Of a DNA stretch of 11,530 nt, positions 1-6,732 are shown piece after piece; position 1 is the first letter of the stretch, and the number at the start of each line of letters is the position of its first letter. Under the pieces are notes generated by a model, which was not told the origin of the DNA, did not search any database, and worked only from the letters and a program-made list of their open reading frames with translations. Origin of the DNA: JAJNNC01 sp038232695 (GTDB taxonomy: Bacteria; Bacteroidota; Bacteroidia; Cytophagales; Cyclobacteriaceae); assembly GCA_038232695.1 (NCBI GenBank), contig JBBSNI010000156.1, forward strand, positions 1-11,530. The letters run 5' to 3'. A program made the position numbers and the translations under genes.

Positions 1-911
1 AGCAGCAAGAAAACGATGCCGACTTCCCGCACCAGCGCATCGTCTTTTTTCAAGCCATAATAAATGGCTCCGATACTCAACCCTGCCAGCAATATCGCCC
101 AGTACAGAAACCGGTATTGGGCCACGGCTGCCCAGGCATCATAGTCGCCATAGTTGCCGAAGATAGAGAGCAGCCAGAACGAGATAAACACCGCCAGCAA
201 CCCGGTCATGGCGGTACTTCTGACAAACTTACCCGTATAGGCAAAGCGGTTGAAGGCGTAGCTGAGCAACAGCAGCAAACATCCGAAGAAAAGGTAGCGC
301 AAGGGAAAATTCATGCCCAGGAAGTGAGATTCCCAACCGGAGCGGTAAGCCGTTTCGGTGCCAAACCAAACGGCCAGTGAGCCCAGCGCCAGGTACCATG
401 TCAGGGAAGAGCGCAGATAAATACCTACAGTGCCGAAGATGCCCGCTGCCAGCAGTATGAACACCGGAAAGTCGCCTTCTTCCATATGCAAGGCAAAACT
501 CAGGTAAGACAAAGCGAAGGCGACGCTCACCGAGCCCAGGATAAACAACGCCTCGTTGCTGTACACTCTGCCGGGCATGTTCTTTTTGCGGCGGTACGCC
601 CAATAATAAAGCAATCCGGAAAGCAGGGAGAAGAAGATAGTTTTGAGCGTATCGGAAGCATCTACCAGCGCATCTACAAAAGCCACCAGCCACTTATCGG
701 CCAGAAACATCACCGTGGCCAGCAGAATACAGAGGACAGAAAAGAAAAAAGCGATCAGGGAAAGGTTCTTCCAGTCGAAAGTAAGCTTGGTGTCTTTCAC
801 CTGGTAAGAATCTTTCAGTTTGTCAGCCGTATGGCTGTCTATATGCCCCTCTTTTTGCCATTGCTCAATACAATGGGCTAATAGTTGAGCCTGTCTCTTG
901 TCTACTATCAT
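1..911 (-). CDS. DUF2157-like multipass membrane protein (N-terminal part, runs off the window)
   Basis: The ATG at 911-909 opens a frame that stays open for 303 codons to the window edge, so the C-terminus is missing. The protein starts with a soluble segment of about 50 residues (MIVDKRQAQLLAHCIEQW, then QKEGHID). This fits the DUF2157 family, whose short N-terminal helical region carries a conserved Trp and a G-x-I motif before many membrane helices. After it come hydrophobic segments near residues 50-70, 90-105, 120-140, 148-166, 170-183, 203-220, 235-252 and 268-285, so at least eight helices are visible. No Shine-Dalgarno is seen, as is usual in Bacteroidota. It reads divergently from the small gene at 1076. 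DUF2157 proteins have no established function, so only 'integral inner-membrane protein' is safe. Family assignment is by pattern, moderately sure; the coding call is strong. Confidence 0.8.
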   Translation of the reverse strand, partial: MIVDKRQAQLLAHCIEQWQKEGHIDSHTADKLKDSYQVKDTKLTFDWKNLSLIAFFFSVLCILLATVMFLADKWLVAFVDALVDASDTLKTIFFSLLSGLLYYWAYRRKKNMPGRVYSNEALFILGSVSVAFALSYLSFALHMEEGDFPVFILLAAGIFGTVGIYLRSSLTWYLALGSLAVWFGTETAYRSGWESHFLGMNFPLRYLFFGCLLLLLSYAFNRFAYTGKFVRSTAMTGLLAVFISFWLLSIFGNYGDYDAWAAVAQYRFLYWAILLAGLSIGAIYYGLKKDDALVREVGIVFLL

Positions 912-1032
912 CGCATAAAAATGATTTTGCCACGAAAATTAATAAGATTTAGGCAAGTATACCAATGGTCATTCCAACTTCCTGAAAACTATGGCAGGCA
1001 ACCGGCAACAAAAAGCCTGCAAACATTGGGTT

Positions 1033-1040
1033 TAGCTTTG
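1033..1040 (+). promoter_or_regulatory. Candidate -7 promoter element for the 60-aa gene
   Basis: TAGCTTTG matches the Bacteroidota primary sigma-factor -7 consensus TAnnTTTG exactly. It lies 36 bp before the ATG at 1076, which would give a leader of about 30 nt. No TTG sits at the usual 17-23 bp upstream spacing, so the -33 element is weak or absent. Low to moderate confidence. Confidence 0.35.
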
Positions 1041-1075
1041 AAGTTGTATCTATCTACAACAAACCTACAACCGAC

Positions 1076-1258
1076 ATGGAAAAAACACAGGAAAAAGTAG
1101 TCTCTGCCCAAACCATCGCCCAAGACCTGGTCGCCCAGGTATCGGCCATGATCAACCAGGATGACATCAGCAAAGAAAGCGTTGTCAAGTTAAAAGGAAG
1201 AATCCTGGAAATGTCAGAAATGCTCGACAGCATCGACACCGAAAAGCTGGATTTTTAA
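1076..1258 (+). CDS. Small hypothetical helical protein (60 aa)
   Basis: This is a 60-residue acidic, Cys-free protein beginning MEKTQEKVVSAQTIAQDLVA and ending TEKLDF. Residues 1-56 have almost no helix breakers and show spaced hydrophobics (V8, V9, I14, L18, V19, V22, I26, then V36, V37, L39, I43, L44, M46, M49, L50). This suggests two amphipathic helices split near the NQDDIS turn, i.e. a helical hairpin or dimerising coiled coil. There is no signal peptide or membrane segment, so it should be cytoplasmic. A TAnnTTTG element precedes it. The alternative frame on the other strand (1054-1239) has no comparable features. I do not recognise a family. The gene stands alone: it diverges from the DUF2157 gene and converges on the esterase operon. 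Confidence 0.6.
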   Translation: MEKTQEKVVSAQTIAQDLVAQVSAMINQDDISKESVVKLKGRILEMSEMLDSIDTEKLDF

Positions 1259-1275
1259 GAGGTGGTACGGTTAAA

Positions 1276-1311
1276 CTCAAGTGGGTATAACTACCATTTG
1301 TCATACTTGAG
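1276..1311. repeat. Short inverted repeat flanking a small internal hairpin
   Basis: CTCAAGT (1276-1282) and ACTTGAG (1305-1311) are perfect 7-bp inverted arms 22 bp apart. Inside is a 4-bp stem GGTA/TACC with a TAAC loop. It lies just after the stop of the 60-aa gene and runs directly into the heptad repeats that begin at 1307. No T-run follows, so a classical terminator is not evident. Confidence 0.4.
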
Positions 1312-1391
1312 CATTGAATATTGAGTGTTGAGTGTTGAATATTTTTAAACACTCAATATTCAACCGGGCGCGGGGCGCACTCAATGTTCAA
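1307..1391. repeat. Heptanucleotide-phased inverted repeat cluster
   Basis: From 1307 to 1341 five head-to-tail heptads read TTGAGCA, TTGAATA, TTGAGTG, TTGAGTG, TTGAATA (consensus TTGARYR). After TTTTTAAA the complementary orientation appears at 1350: CACTCAA, TATTCAA, then two GC-only heptads CCGGGCG and CGGGGCG, then CACTCAA, TGTTCAA. All are in exact 7-bp register to 1391. The result is a perfect 16-bp inverted repeat, 1314-1329 against 1348-1363, with an 18-nt loop. It fills the space between two converging transcription units and might act as a bidirectional RNA hairpin. Its phasing suggests a short tandem heptamer repeat element rather than a plain terminator. Confidence 0.7.
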
Positions 1392-1434
1392 GGGACAGAA
1401 TTTACCAGCAACACATCAGCACCGTAACACCTCA

Positions 1435-2340
1435 TCACCGGCGAAAGCTTTCTCCTATAAACCTGAGTCCGTCTTTGATGCCCGTGCGCCAGTATACCCA
1501 ACTGTGGGTGCCGTTTCTGACACGGTATTCATGCTCAATCTCCCGGTCTCTGAGCGTAATATGCATGATGCTGTTGCCTTCGTAAAGAAAATCCTCGTCG
1601 CCGCAGTCGATGTACCAGCGTACGCTTTCCAGCGAGTCTTTGGGCATGTTTTTGGCCAGGTACTGCGGACTGTTCCGGTGCCAGTGTTCGGTCAGCCGGG
1701 CTTTTCCCTTTAGATTTTCCCCATAGAGTTTTCCCATCACCTTGTCATAGCTTTTGCCCATGTTTACCATTTCCTCATCGGTACGATAGGCGCTGCTGAA
1801 CGCTACGCAGGCGGCAAACAGGCTGGGATGGTGCATGGACAGCACCGTAGCACCATAGCCGCCCATAGAAAGCCCTGCTACGGCGCGAAACTCTTTCTTT
1901 TTCCTCACGCGGTACTCCTTTTCTATAAAAGGCATAAACTCCTGGATGAACATGGTTTCAAACTTTGCCTTGCCCTGATAATCATCGATGAAAAAAGTAA
2001 CCCCACCGTCAGGCATCACAATGATCATGGGCGGCACTTCTCCCGTTGCAATACCCTCGTTAGCAGCATGGTCTACCTGCCCATACTGCACCCAGGCGGT
2101 CTCATCATCCGTATAGCCATGCAGCAGATACAGCACCGGGTAGCTCCTTTGCGATGTTTCATAACCCGGCGGCAGGTACACAGAATAGGCTACCTCTTTG
2201 CCCATCACCTGGCTGTTCATCTTCAGACTTTCCAGCACCTTACCCGCAGGGTAACTGCCGGAAGACGGCGACGGTTGGGGCGATTGACAAAAAGCGGTGG
2301 TGATAGAAAGCAGTATGCCGATGAAGTGTAGTTTGCGCAT
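1435..2340 (-). CDS. Secreted alpha/beta-hydrolase esterase (PF00756 / esterase D type)
   Basis: The 301-residue protein opens with a Sec-type signal sequence (MRKLHFIGILLSITTAFC). It then has a Pro/Ser-rich linker and an esterase core typical of the 'putative esterase' family that includes feruloyl esterases and S-formylglutathione hydrolase. Visible landmarks are VYLPPGY (54-60), the oxyanion region LYLLHGY (70-76), the nucleophile elbow GLSMGG with Ser158, the acid segment CGDEDF (probable Asp250), and GTHSW with His279. The triad looks complete. Cys18 follows Phe, so it is a poor lipobox; a periplasmic or secreted product is more likely than a lipoprotein. Family members hydrolyse acyl or feruloyl/acetyl esters; the substrate cannot be read from sequence. 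It is the last gene of the minus-strand run, 71 bp after the lipoprotein hydrolase. Confidence 0.88.
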   Translation of the reverse strand: MRKLHFIGILLSITTAFCQSPQPSPSSGSYPAGKVLESLKMNSQVMGKEVAYSVYLPPGYETSQRSYPVLYLLHGYTDDETAWVQYGQVDHAANEGIATGEVPPMIIVMPDGGVTFFIDDYQGKAKFETMFIQEFMPFIEKEYRVRKKKEFRAVAGLSMGGYGATVLSMHHPSLFAACVAFSSAYRTDEEMVNMGKSYDKVMGKLYGENLKGKARLTEHWHRNSPQYLAKNMPKDSLESVRWYIDCGDEDFLYEGNSIMHITLRDREIEHEYRVRNGTHSWVYWRTGIKDGLRFIGESFRR

Positions 2341-2411
2341 GGGTTATCTGTTGCAGTATTTTTAGGTATGCTGGCAATGAGTTTAGCGTAATGGTTTTCA
2401 TCACCCAAAAG

Positions 2412-3650
2412 CTATTCCCCCCGGATAGAGCTAAACCAGGGCGCCACCATCTGGTACATGACCTGCGTACCCGAGCCGTGGGAAGTAGCTTCGTTAAACG
2501 GAAAGTAGTAGACCTCTGCCGCTCCACGGGCGATCATTGCTTCATAGGTACCTTCTGAGTTAACAATCGGAATGATCTCATCGTCCTGTTCGTGGTAGAG
2601 CCGTACCAGCGAGCGGGGCGCCCAGTCGCTGACGCTGTTGGCTTGTATGGCTTCTAAAAACTTTGCTTCCGTACCTTCACGTATGCCCGCCACAAAAGCC
2701 GGGTTGCACAACACATCCAGCCTGTTAGGCAGTCGCTGGTTGATGCTGCCAATGTCCAGACTGCCATCGAAGAGGGCAGGAACCTGGCTGGCGTAGGGCT
2801 CCTGGAAGAAATCTGTCAAGGGACGGTTCCAGCCGTTGGTGCGGTTGTAAGCATGTATGATATAAGCCAGGTAAGCTGTCCTGGGGTACTCGTTGTTGCT
2901 TAGTATGCTTTGCATCAGGGCGCTGATGTCATACCCTCCAGCGCCGACGGCAGTGGCTTTCACCCTAAAGTCCAGGTTGTTTTCCTGTATATAGCGTAAA
3001 GTAGCCATGGCCGCATAGCCGCCTTCTGAGTATCCGGTAATAAATAAATCCTTGCGGTAGGAGATGGCTTCTTTTTCCAGCATTTCCTGCACAGCATACA
3101 GCATGTCTACGGTCGTGCGGCCGGTGTGCAGGTAATCATAGTAGGGATGCAAAATATTTTCAGAGGTACCAAAGCCCAGGTAATCCGGAATGGCAGTGAT
3201 AAAGCCGAAGGCGCTGAAGAGTTCCAGCCCGGTCCTGCTGTCCAGGTTATCTACATTTGAAGGCGCCTGGTCGTGGCGGCTAAGCGTACCATGCAAGCCT
3301 GCCAGCAGCGGGGCTTGTCCTGTCATACCCTGGGGAATGGTCACCAGCCCGGAAGCCGTGATGGTATCATCCTGGTAGGTAGTTTGGTAGGAAATCTTGT
3401 ATATATCCACCCCGTAAGCAATCAGCGGCTGGTAGTTGCTGTACCCATAGAGCTGCGCCACCAGCCTGAGCTGGTCTGCCGTGAAAGAACCTGCGGGCGT
3501 ATATGCTTTGAGATAAGACTGTGCCGTATCCAGGGTGTCTGTTTTGGGAGGAACCACCCCCGTTTCATCATCCCCACAGGCAACCATCCATACCATGAGA
3601 GAACCAAAGCTTATCCATTGAAGCCATCTGCTTATTGCCATACGTATCAT
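2412..3650 (-). CDS. Lipoprotein alpha/beta hydrolase, secretory-lipase-like
   Basis: The 412-residue protein has a basic/hydrophobic leader ending WMVAC, so Cys25 is the likely lipidated residue, followed by Gly-Asp-Asp-Glu. The hydrolase fold follows: GLVTIPQG (101-108), LLAGLHGT (115-122), PDYLGFG (155-161), and the conserved HPYYDYLHTGRTTVDML stretch seen in LIP-type secretory lipases. The nucleophile elbow is GYSEGG (Ser208), the acid is probably Asp356 or Asp357 in HEQDDEIIP, and the base His391 is in ATSHGSG. It should therefore be an active serine esterase or lipase anchored in the envelope. Asp at +3 of the mature protein leaves sorting between membranes uncertain. Its ATG lies 1 nt past the stop of the upstream vWA gene, so the two are almost certainly translationally coupled. 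M4 is an alternative start. The substrate is unknown. Confidence 0.87.
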   Translation of the reverse strand: MIRMAISRWLQWISFGSLMVWMVACGDDETGVVPPKTDTLDTAQSYLKAYTPAGSFTADQLRLVAQLYGYSNYQPLIAYGVDIYKISYQTTYQDDTITASGLVTIPQGMTGQAPLLAGLHGTLSRHDQAPSNVDNLDSRTGLELFSAFGFITAIPDYLGFGTSENILHPYYDYLHTGRTTVDMLYAVQEMLEKEAISYRKDLFITGYSEGGYAAMATLRYIQENNLDFRVKATAVGAGGYDISALMQSILSNNEYPRTAYLAYIIHAYNRTNGWNRPLTDFFQEPYASQVPALFDGSLDIGSINQRLPNRLDVLCNPAFVAGIREGTEAKFLEAIQANSVSDWAPRSLVRLYHEQDDEIIPIVNSEGTYEAMIARGAAEVYYFPFNEATSHGSGTQVMYQMVAPWFSSIRGE

Positions 3651-3651
3651 T

Positions 3652-4770
3652 TTATTTTCTAAAAAACAGGAAACCGGCAGAAAGTTCCTTCCCAGATTTA
3701 GCCCTAAGAGCCGCCTGCAGGTATTGCACGTCCTGAAGGCTTACATTGAAACGTGCCAGCGTAGAGAGTATTTCCTGTGGTTCATCTTCCGATAATTTTC
3801 CTTCCAGCAAATCCTGTATCTTTTGCGCCTGCCGGTTAGCCTCACGGATAGCGTTCTCTACAAAACCCGTGATCTCCTTTTGAAGCAGGGCGCTGGATAA
3901 CGTCTGCTTTTTGCCCACAGCATACAAAAGGTACTGGTTAGCCTTGTCCCGGTACAGGGTACTCCCTCCGGGTACTGTCTCTGCTTTCATGCCTGTATTG
4001 TCTTTATTGGCAAACATGGCTTGCAAAGCGGGTTCCATGATCTCCTCTTTCAGTTGGGTGGCAAACAGAGCAGGATTAGAGGTAGGATGCCTGACTTGGA
4101 AGGCGGCAAAATGGCAATGTTTGGCTGCCAGCAGCGTCACAATTTCCGAAGGTTCCACTTTCGTCTTCTCTGCCTGTGCATGATTGCCCGCATCACCCAC
4201 CAGGATGAGAACATTGGTCGCTTCCCCGGGCAGGGCGCCGGACTGCAAAGCCTCGCGCAAGCCATAGTAGACAGCTTCCGGCTCGTCTTGGTCGTAAACG
4301 ACGGTGGTAGCCAGGTTTTGCAGCCAGGAGGCAGGGTCCTGGTTTCTCGTGGCGCTGCTTTCGTAGAGCCAGGCTCCTTCCGCAGCATCGCGGTAGCAGG
4401 CAGCCGTCACGTTGGCAGAGATGGTATTGATTTCGCGGGCTGCCTCCGACAAAGCGGGCAGGAAGGTCTGCATACCGGGGGTAGCGTCTACCAGCAGCAT
4501 CACATAAGGCGTACGCAGACTTTTTACGGCAGCCTGTAGTTTTTGCTGAATGGCAAGTACCCGTTGGGAATTAAGCGTATCCGGTTGGGGCAGGTTGGTC
4601 GAGGGCTGTGTGCGTGAGGGGCTGTCAAATAGCTTAGGCATACGATAGTATACCAGTACGGTTGCAGAGAGCAAAGCCAACGTAAAGAAACCGGTCAGCA
4701 GAAACCTGTAGATCGCTGCTTTTCTTTCCCTGTTGTTCAGGGGTTTTAACATGTCTTCCGGGCTATCCAT
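3652..4770 (-). CDS. TssO-like membrane anchor fused to a vWA-like domain
   Basis: The 372-residue protein has a cytoplasmic stub LNNRERKAAIYRFLL and a single membrane helix (about 23-42) ending YYRMP. This pattern (LNxxExxxAxxxFL, then a helix, then a P) is what I know from TssO of Bacteroidota type VI secretion. In place of the short TssO coiled coil it continues, after a Pro/Ser/Thr linker (50-65), into a Rossmann-type domain. That domain has MLLVDATPGM (91-100), a central ALSEAAREI helix, EAVYYGL (165-171) and LILVGDAGNH (188-197), which reads as a von Willebrand A fold. The metal motif is D95-x-T97-x-G99 rather than DxSxS, so metal binding may be altered. A helical, charged C-terminus (about 290-355) follows. 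It starts 8 bp inside the tssN-like gene (ATGGATAG overlap). The vWA part may correspond to TssR, which I cannot confirm without a profile search. Confidence 0.72.
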   Translation of the reverse strand: MDSPEDMLKPLNNRERKAAIYRFLLTGFFTLALLSATVLVYYRMPKLFDSPSRTQPSTNLPQPDTLNSQRVLAIQQKLQAAVKSLRTPYVMLLVDATPGMQTFLPALSEAAREINTISANVTAACYRDAAEGAWLYESSATRNQDPASWLQNLATTVVYDQDEPEAVYYGLREALQSGALPGEATNVLILVGDAGNHAQAEKTKVEPSEIVTLLAAKHCHFAAFQVRHPTSNPALFATQLKEEIMEPALQAMFANKDNTGMKAETVPGGSTLYRDKANQYLLYAVGKKQTLSSALLQKEITGFVENAIREANRQAQKIQDLLEGKLSEDEPQEILSTLARFNVSLQDVQYLQAALRAKSGKELSAGFLFFRK

Positions 4771-5590
4771 TCAAAAAAATCCTTCGGGCGTTGATCAATG
4801 CACTGTCTTTGAGCTCGTTGCGGTAAATACTCAGGTTAGGATTGATGGCTCCTTTCTTTTGCCACCAGGGCGTTTCTATATAAAAATACCATCCAAAAGG
4901 TCTTTTGGCAGTATGGGTCAGGATAGGCTCTTTGGGATGCTGCTGGTTGTATCCATAAAGAAAATAATGGAACACATCGCAGAACCTCATGTTCATAGGC
5001 GCCTGTACGGTAAACCTGGACCAACTGCTGTCTTCGTCTTTAGAGATACGAAACCGTATCCTGATGCTATCGCTTTGTATGACTTCAGGCACCTCCAGGC
5101 TGTCTGCGTACTGCCAGATGAAAAATATCTTGGTAGGAATGGCTTTCCACAAGGCAAACGTCTTATGCAGCAGGAAAGGAGCCATAAACGGAAGCACGAT
5201 CATCGCCGTTAAGAAAGAGTTAACCGCTGTCTGATGTATGGCCATCGCTATAACTGTATATCCGACACTGCCCAGCAAGGCTGTTGCCAGCGTAAACAAG
5301 GTTTCCGCCAGCGAAAGATCGTAGCGGCTCCAGGTCTGAAACCTGTACAAAGCCCAGGTATGCAGTACCCCCAGCATGGCGACAACGAGCAGAAAAATAA
5401 GCGGCAAGCTGGCAAGAGAAAGGTTCCCTGCCAGGGGGATCAGCCCTGTCAGCGATAACACAAAGGCAAAGACCAGCAGGTGAATAAGCAAGGGAAGTTT
5501 TTTTGCTCTTTTTCTCACGCTAAAAAAAACAAGCAGGAGCATGAACGCCAGTGCTGTCAGGACGAGAGGAAAGTAATTGGCAAAATGCAT
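4763..5590 (-). CDS. tssN: TssN-like type VI secretion membrane protein
   Basis: The 275-residue protein has about five N-terminal membrane helices (near 5-24, 35-52, 61-79, 95-118, 123-141), then KAIPTKIFFIW and a cytoplasmic C-terminal domain. That domain carries the segments I associate with TssN of T6SSiii: RFTVQAPMNMRF (192-203), VFHYFLYGYNQQHPKEPI (206-223), GWYFYIETPWW (233-243), INPNLSIYRNELKD (249-262) and INARRIF (266-272). TssN is a Bacteroidota-specific part of the T6SS trans-envelope complex, thought to stand in for TssJLM. I chose the ATG at 5590-5588. The frame extends only to a TTG at 5614, which lies inside the promoter-like TACTTTG element. It overlaps the next gene by 8 bp. 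No other T6SS gene is visible in the window beyond the following fusion gene. The symbol is by resemblance only. Confidence 0.72.
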   Translation of the reverse strand: MHFANYFPLVLTALAFMLLLVFFSVRKRAKKLPLLIHLLVFAFVLSLTGLIPLAGNLSLASLPLIFLLVVAMLGVLHTWALYRFQTWSRYDLSLAETLFTLATALLGSVGYTVIAMAIHQTAVNSFLTAMIVLPFMAPFLLHKTFALWKAIPTKIFFIWQYADSLEVPEVIQSDSIRIRFRISKDEDSSWSRFTVQAPMNMRFCDVFHYFLYGYNQQHPKEPILTHTAKRPFGWYFYIETPWWQKKGAINPNLSIYRNELKDSALINARRIFLNG

Positions 5591-5611
5591 GGGTTCAAGC
5601 AAATGATCAGG

Positions 5612-5640
5612 CAAAGTAGTGCTAAATGCTCAAATAGCAA
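5612..5640 (-). promoter_or_regulatory. Candidate promoter of the tssN-like operon
   Basis: On the minus strand TTG (5640-5638) is followed after 19 nt by TACTTTG (5618-5612). This resembles the Bacteroidota TTG-N19-TAnnTTTG promoter with one base missing in the -7 box. It would start RNA near 5605, about 15 nt before the ATG at 5590, and it sits just downstream of the terminator at 5652-5683. Position and context support a separate transcript. Confidence 0.5.
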
Positions 5641-5651
5641 GCATAGATACA

Positions 5652-5683
5652 AAAAAAGGCAGGGGATCATACCTGCCTTTTTT
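5652..5683 (-). terminator. Intrinsic terminator between the two minus-strand units
   Basis: AAAAAAGGCAGG (5652-5663) and CCTGCCTTTTTT (5672-5683) are perfect 12-bp inverted arms around an 8-nt loop. Read on the minus strand, a GC-rich inner stem ends in a run of seven T. It begins 17 bp after the stop of the 53-aa gene, so it should end the 6613-5700 transcript. The A/T arms make it symmetrical, so it could work on either strand. Confidence 0.85.
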
Positions 5684-5699
5684 AAGAAACTACAGAACT

Positions 5700-5861
5700 T
5701 CACTGCTTCACGATAGCAGGCTCTACTTTCACCGTATCGTGATGGACGTCGATAGGCTTGACTTCTCCACGCAGAGAGCGGATCGCCAGGAAGCCTGCAA
5801 TGCCTGCCAGCACCACGAGCACGTAAAAGGCAATGAGCAGCGTCCGCTTCAGTACGTCCAT
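5700..5861 (-). CDS. Small single-pass membrane protein (53 aa)
   Basis: An ATG at 5861-5859 opens a 53-codon frame ending TGA at 5702-5700. The product has a short basic N-terminus (MDVLKRT), one clear membrane helix (residues 8-27), then a polar tail with alternating charges ending EPAIVKQ. By the positive-inside rule (K5, R6) the tail probably faces the periplasm. Its start lies 13 bp inside the end of the preceding gene (stop at 5849), which argues for coupled translation and makes this more than a random frame. The strong terminator right after its stop also fits a real gene end. No family is recognised. It may be an accessory subunit of its neighbour. Confidence 0.65.
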   Translation of the reverse strand: MDVLKRTLLIAFYVLVVLAGIAGFLAIRSLRGEVKPIDVHHDTVKVEPAIVKQ

Positions 5862-6613
5862 GTCTGGTTCCAGTTATATTTGGTAAACTGATGCCTGAGT
5901 TCGTCGGGCCGGTCAAAGAGCGAAGAGTAGTACATCCACCCGATCAGCCCTGAGGCCAGCGTCGCTACGATCACTGCATTGACCAGACTGCTGACAAACA
6001 AGCCCAGGAACAGCATGGTGAACAGAAAGGTCATCAGCATCCAGTGGCAGGTCATGCGTGGCAGGTCGCGGCGGCGCCATGCTGATACATAACGGAACAG
6101 GTTGAGGTCTGCGCCCCACTGGTGTACCAGCCTGTAGTAGTCGCCATTGATCCTATACAAAAGAATAGGGTCTATATCGACGATGGGGCGCTGTCTTTCT
6201 TCCAGGGCGAAGGTTTCGGGCGGTGCTACGATGAAGAACTCCGTTTCCAGGGTTTCCTCACCCAACTGGTACTCCTGCCTGAACCGCTTTACCTTGCTGG
6301 CAAACAGCGGATCTACCGGCCCGCGATACAAGGCGCTGGGCAGCATCCGCATTTGATATTCTATGCAAACCTTGCGGATGTCGTTTATATAGTAGACACC
6401 CCCCTGGTACTTCTCATTGAGTTGGCATTGTGTAAGCCAGCTACGTTGGTCCAGGCTGATCCTGTTTTGCAGTAAGCCCATACGCTGAAGCGTGTTTTGC
6501 TCCAGTTCACCCTCTTTCTGTAGCAGCGATTCTATGGCTGACAGAGAGATTTGTTGCGAAAAAGTCTGCTGACGCTTCTGGTCAGCCCTGACGAGTTCTT
6601 CTTGAAGATTCAT
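5849..6613 (-). CDS. Conserved Bacteroidota membrane protein of unknown function
   Basis: The 254-residue protein has a soluble N-terminal region (1-185) and two membrane helices close together near 190-210 and 212-231, followed by an aromatic-rich end (NWNQTWTY). Conserved-looking blocks are VCIEYQMRMLPSALYRG (82-98), FFIVAPPETFALEE (126-139), and DPILLYRINGDYYRLVHQWG (148-167). I recall similar blocks in unnamed Bacteroidota proteins with the pattern 'R-LP-KYFKG ... IVAP-FKLE ... DP-LF ... YYLIHKWG', but know no function. The N-terminal half is rich in Gln/Glu/Leu and may form a coiled coil. It is the first gene of a two-gene unit with the 53-aa protein. A strong terminator separates it from the tssN-like operon, so a link to that system is only by proximity. 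Confidence 0.8.
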   Translation of the reverse strand: MNLQEELVRADQKRQQTFSQQISLSAIESLLQKEGELEQNTLQRMGLLQNRISLDQRSWLTQCQLNEKYQGGVYYINDIRKVCIEYQMRMLPSALYRGPVDPLFASKVKRFRQEYQLGEETLETEFFIVAPPETFALEERQRPIVDIDPILLYRINGDYYRLVHQWGADLNLFRYVSAWRRRDLPRMTCHWMLMTFLFTMLFLGLFVSSLVNAVIVATLASGLIGWMYYSSLFDRPDELRHQFTKYNWNQTWTY

Positions 6614-6698
6614 GACCTAAAAGTTAAGTTGTACATAAAAAATTATTTCCTACATAAGGTAAAAATATATGCAGACAAAAGAAAAATTTATTTACAAA

Positions 6699-6706
6699 TA
6701 TTTTTG
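6699..6706 (+). promoter_or_regulatory. Candidate -7 promoter element upstream of ndh
   Basis: TATTTTTG matches TAnnTTTG exactly but no TTG lies at the expected -33 distance. The ndh ATG is 114 bp downstream, so the leader would be about 105 nt and would carry the GC-rich hairpin at 6707-6732. Tentative. Confidence 0.3.
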
Positions 6707-6732
6707 TGCCCGCAGGCAGGACTGCCCGGGCA
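6707..6732. repeat. GC-rich hairpin in AT-rich intergenic DNA
   Basis: TGCCCG (6707-6712) pairs with CGGGCA (6727-6732). GGCAG (6715-6719) pairs with CTGCC (6722-6726). This gives an 11-bp stem with a CA bulge and a very tight loop. The right arm also forms a perfect 12-bp palindrome CTGCCCGGGCAG (6722-6733). No T-run follows on either strand, so it is not a standard terminator. It could be a REP-like element or a leader structure. Confidence 0.55.

Noticed and set aside
885..1100. 71-codon plus-strand frame starting with MSLSLVYYHRIK
   Set aside because: It covers the divergent promoter region and overlaps the starts of both flanking genes; its composition is basic and unordered with no domain, so it is likely chance.
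1364..1377. GC-only block CCGGGCG CGGGGCG as a separate regulatory site
   Set aside because: It keeps the 7-bp register of the surrounding heptads, so it is better treated as part of that repeat.
1828..2331. 167-codon plus-strand frame opposite the esterase gene
   Set aside because: It is the antisense shadow of a well-supported esterase with a full catalytic triad and has no domain of its own.
5591..5614. Longer tssN-like start at TTG 5614
   Set aside because: The TTG falls in the promoter-like TACTTTG box and adds only eight polar residues; the ATG at 5590 directly precedes the first membrane helix.
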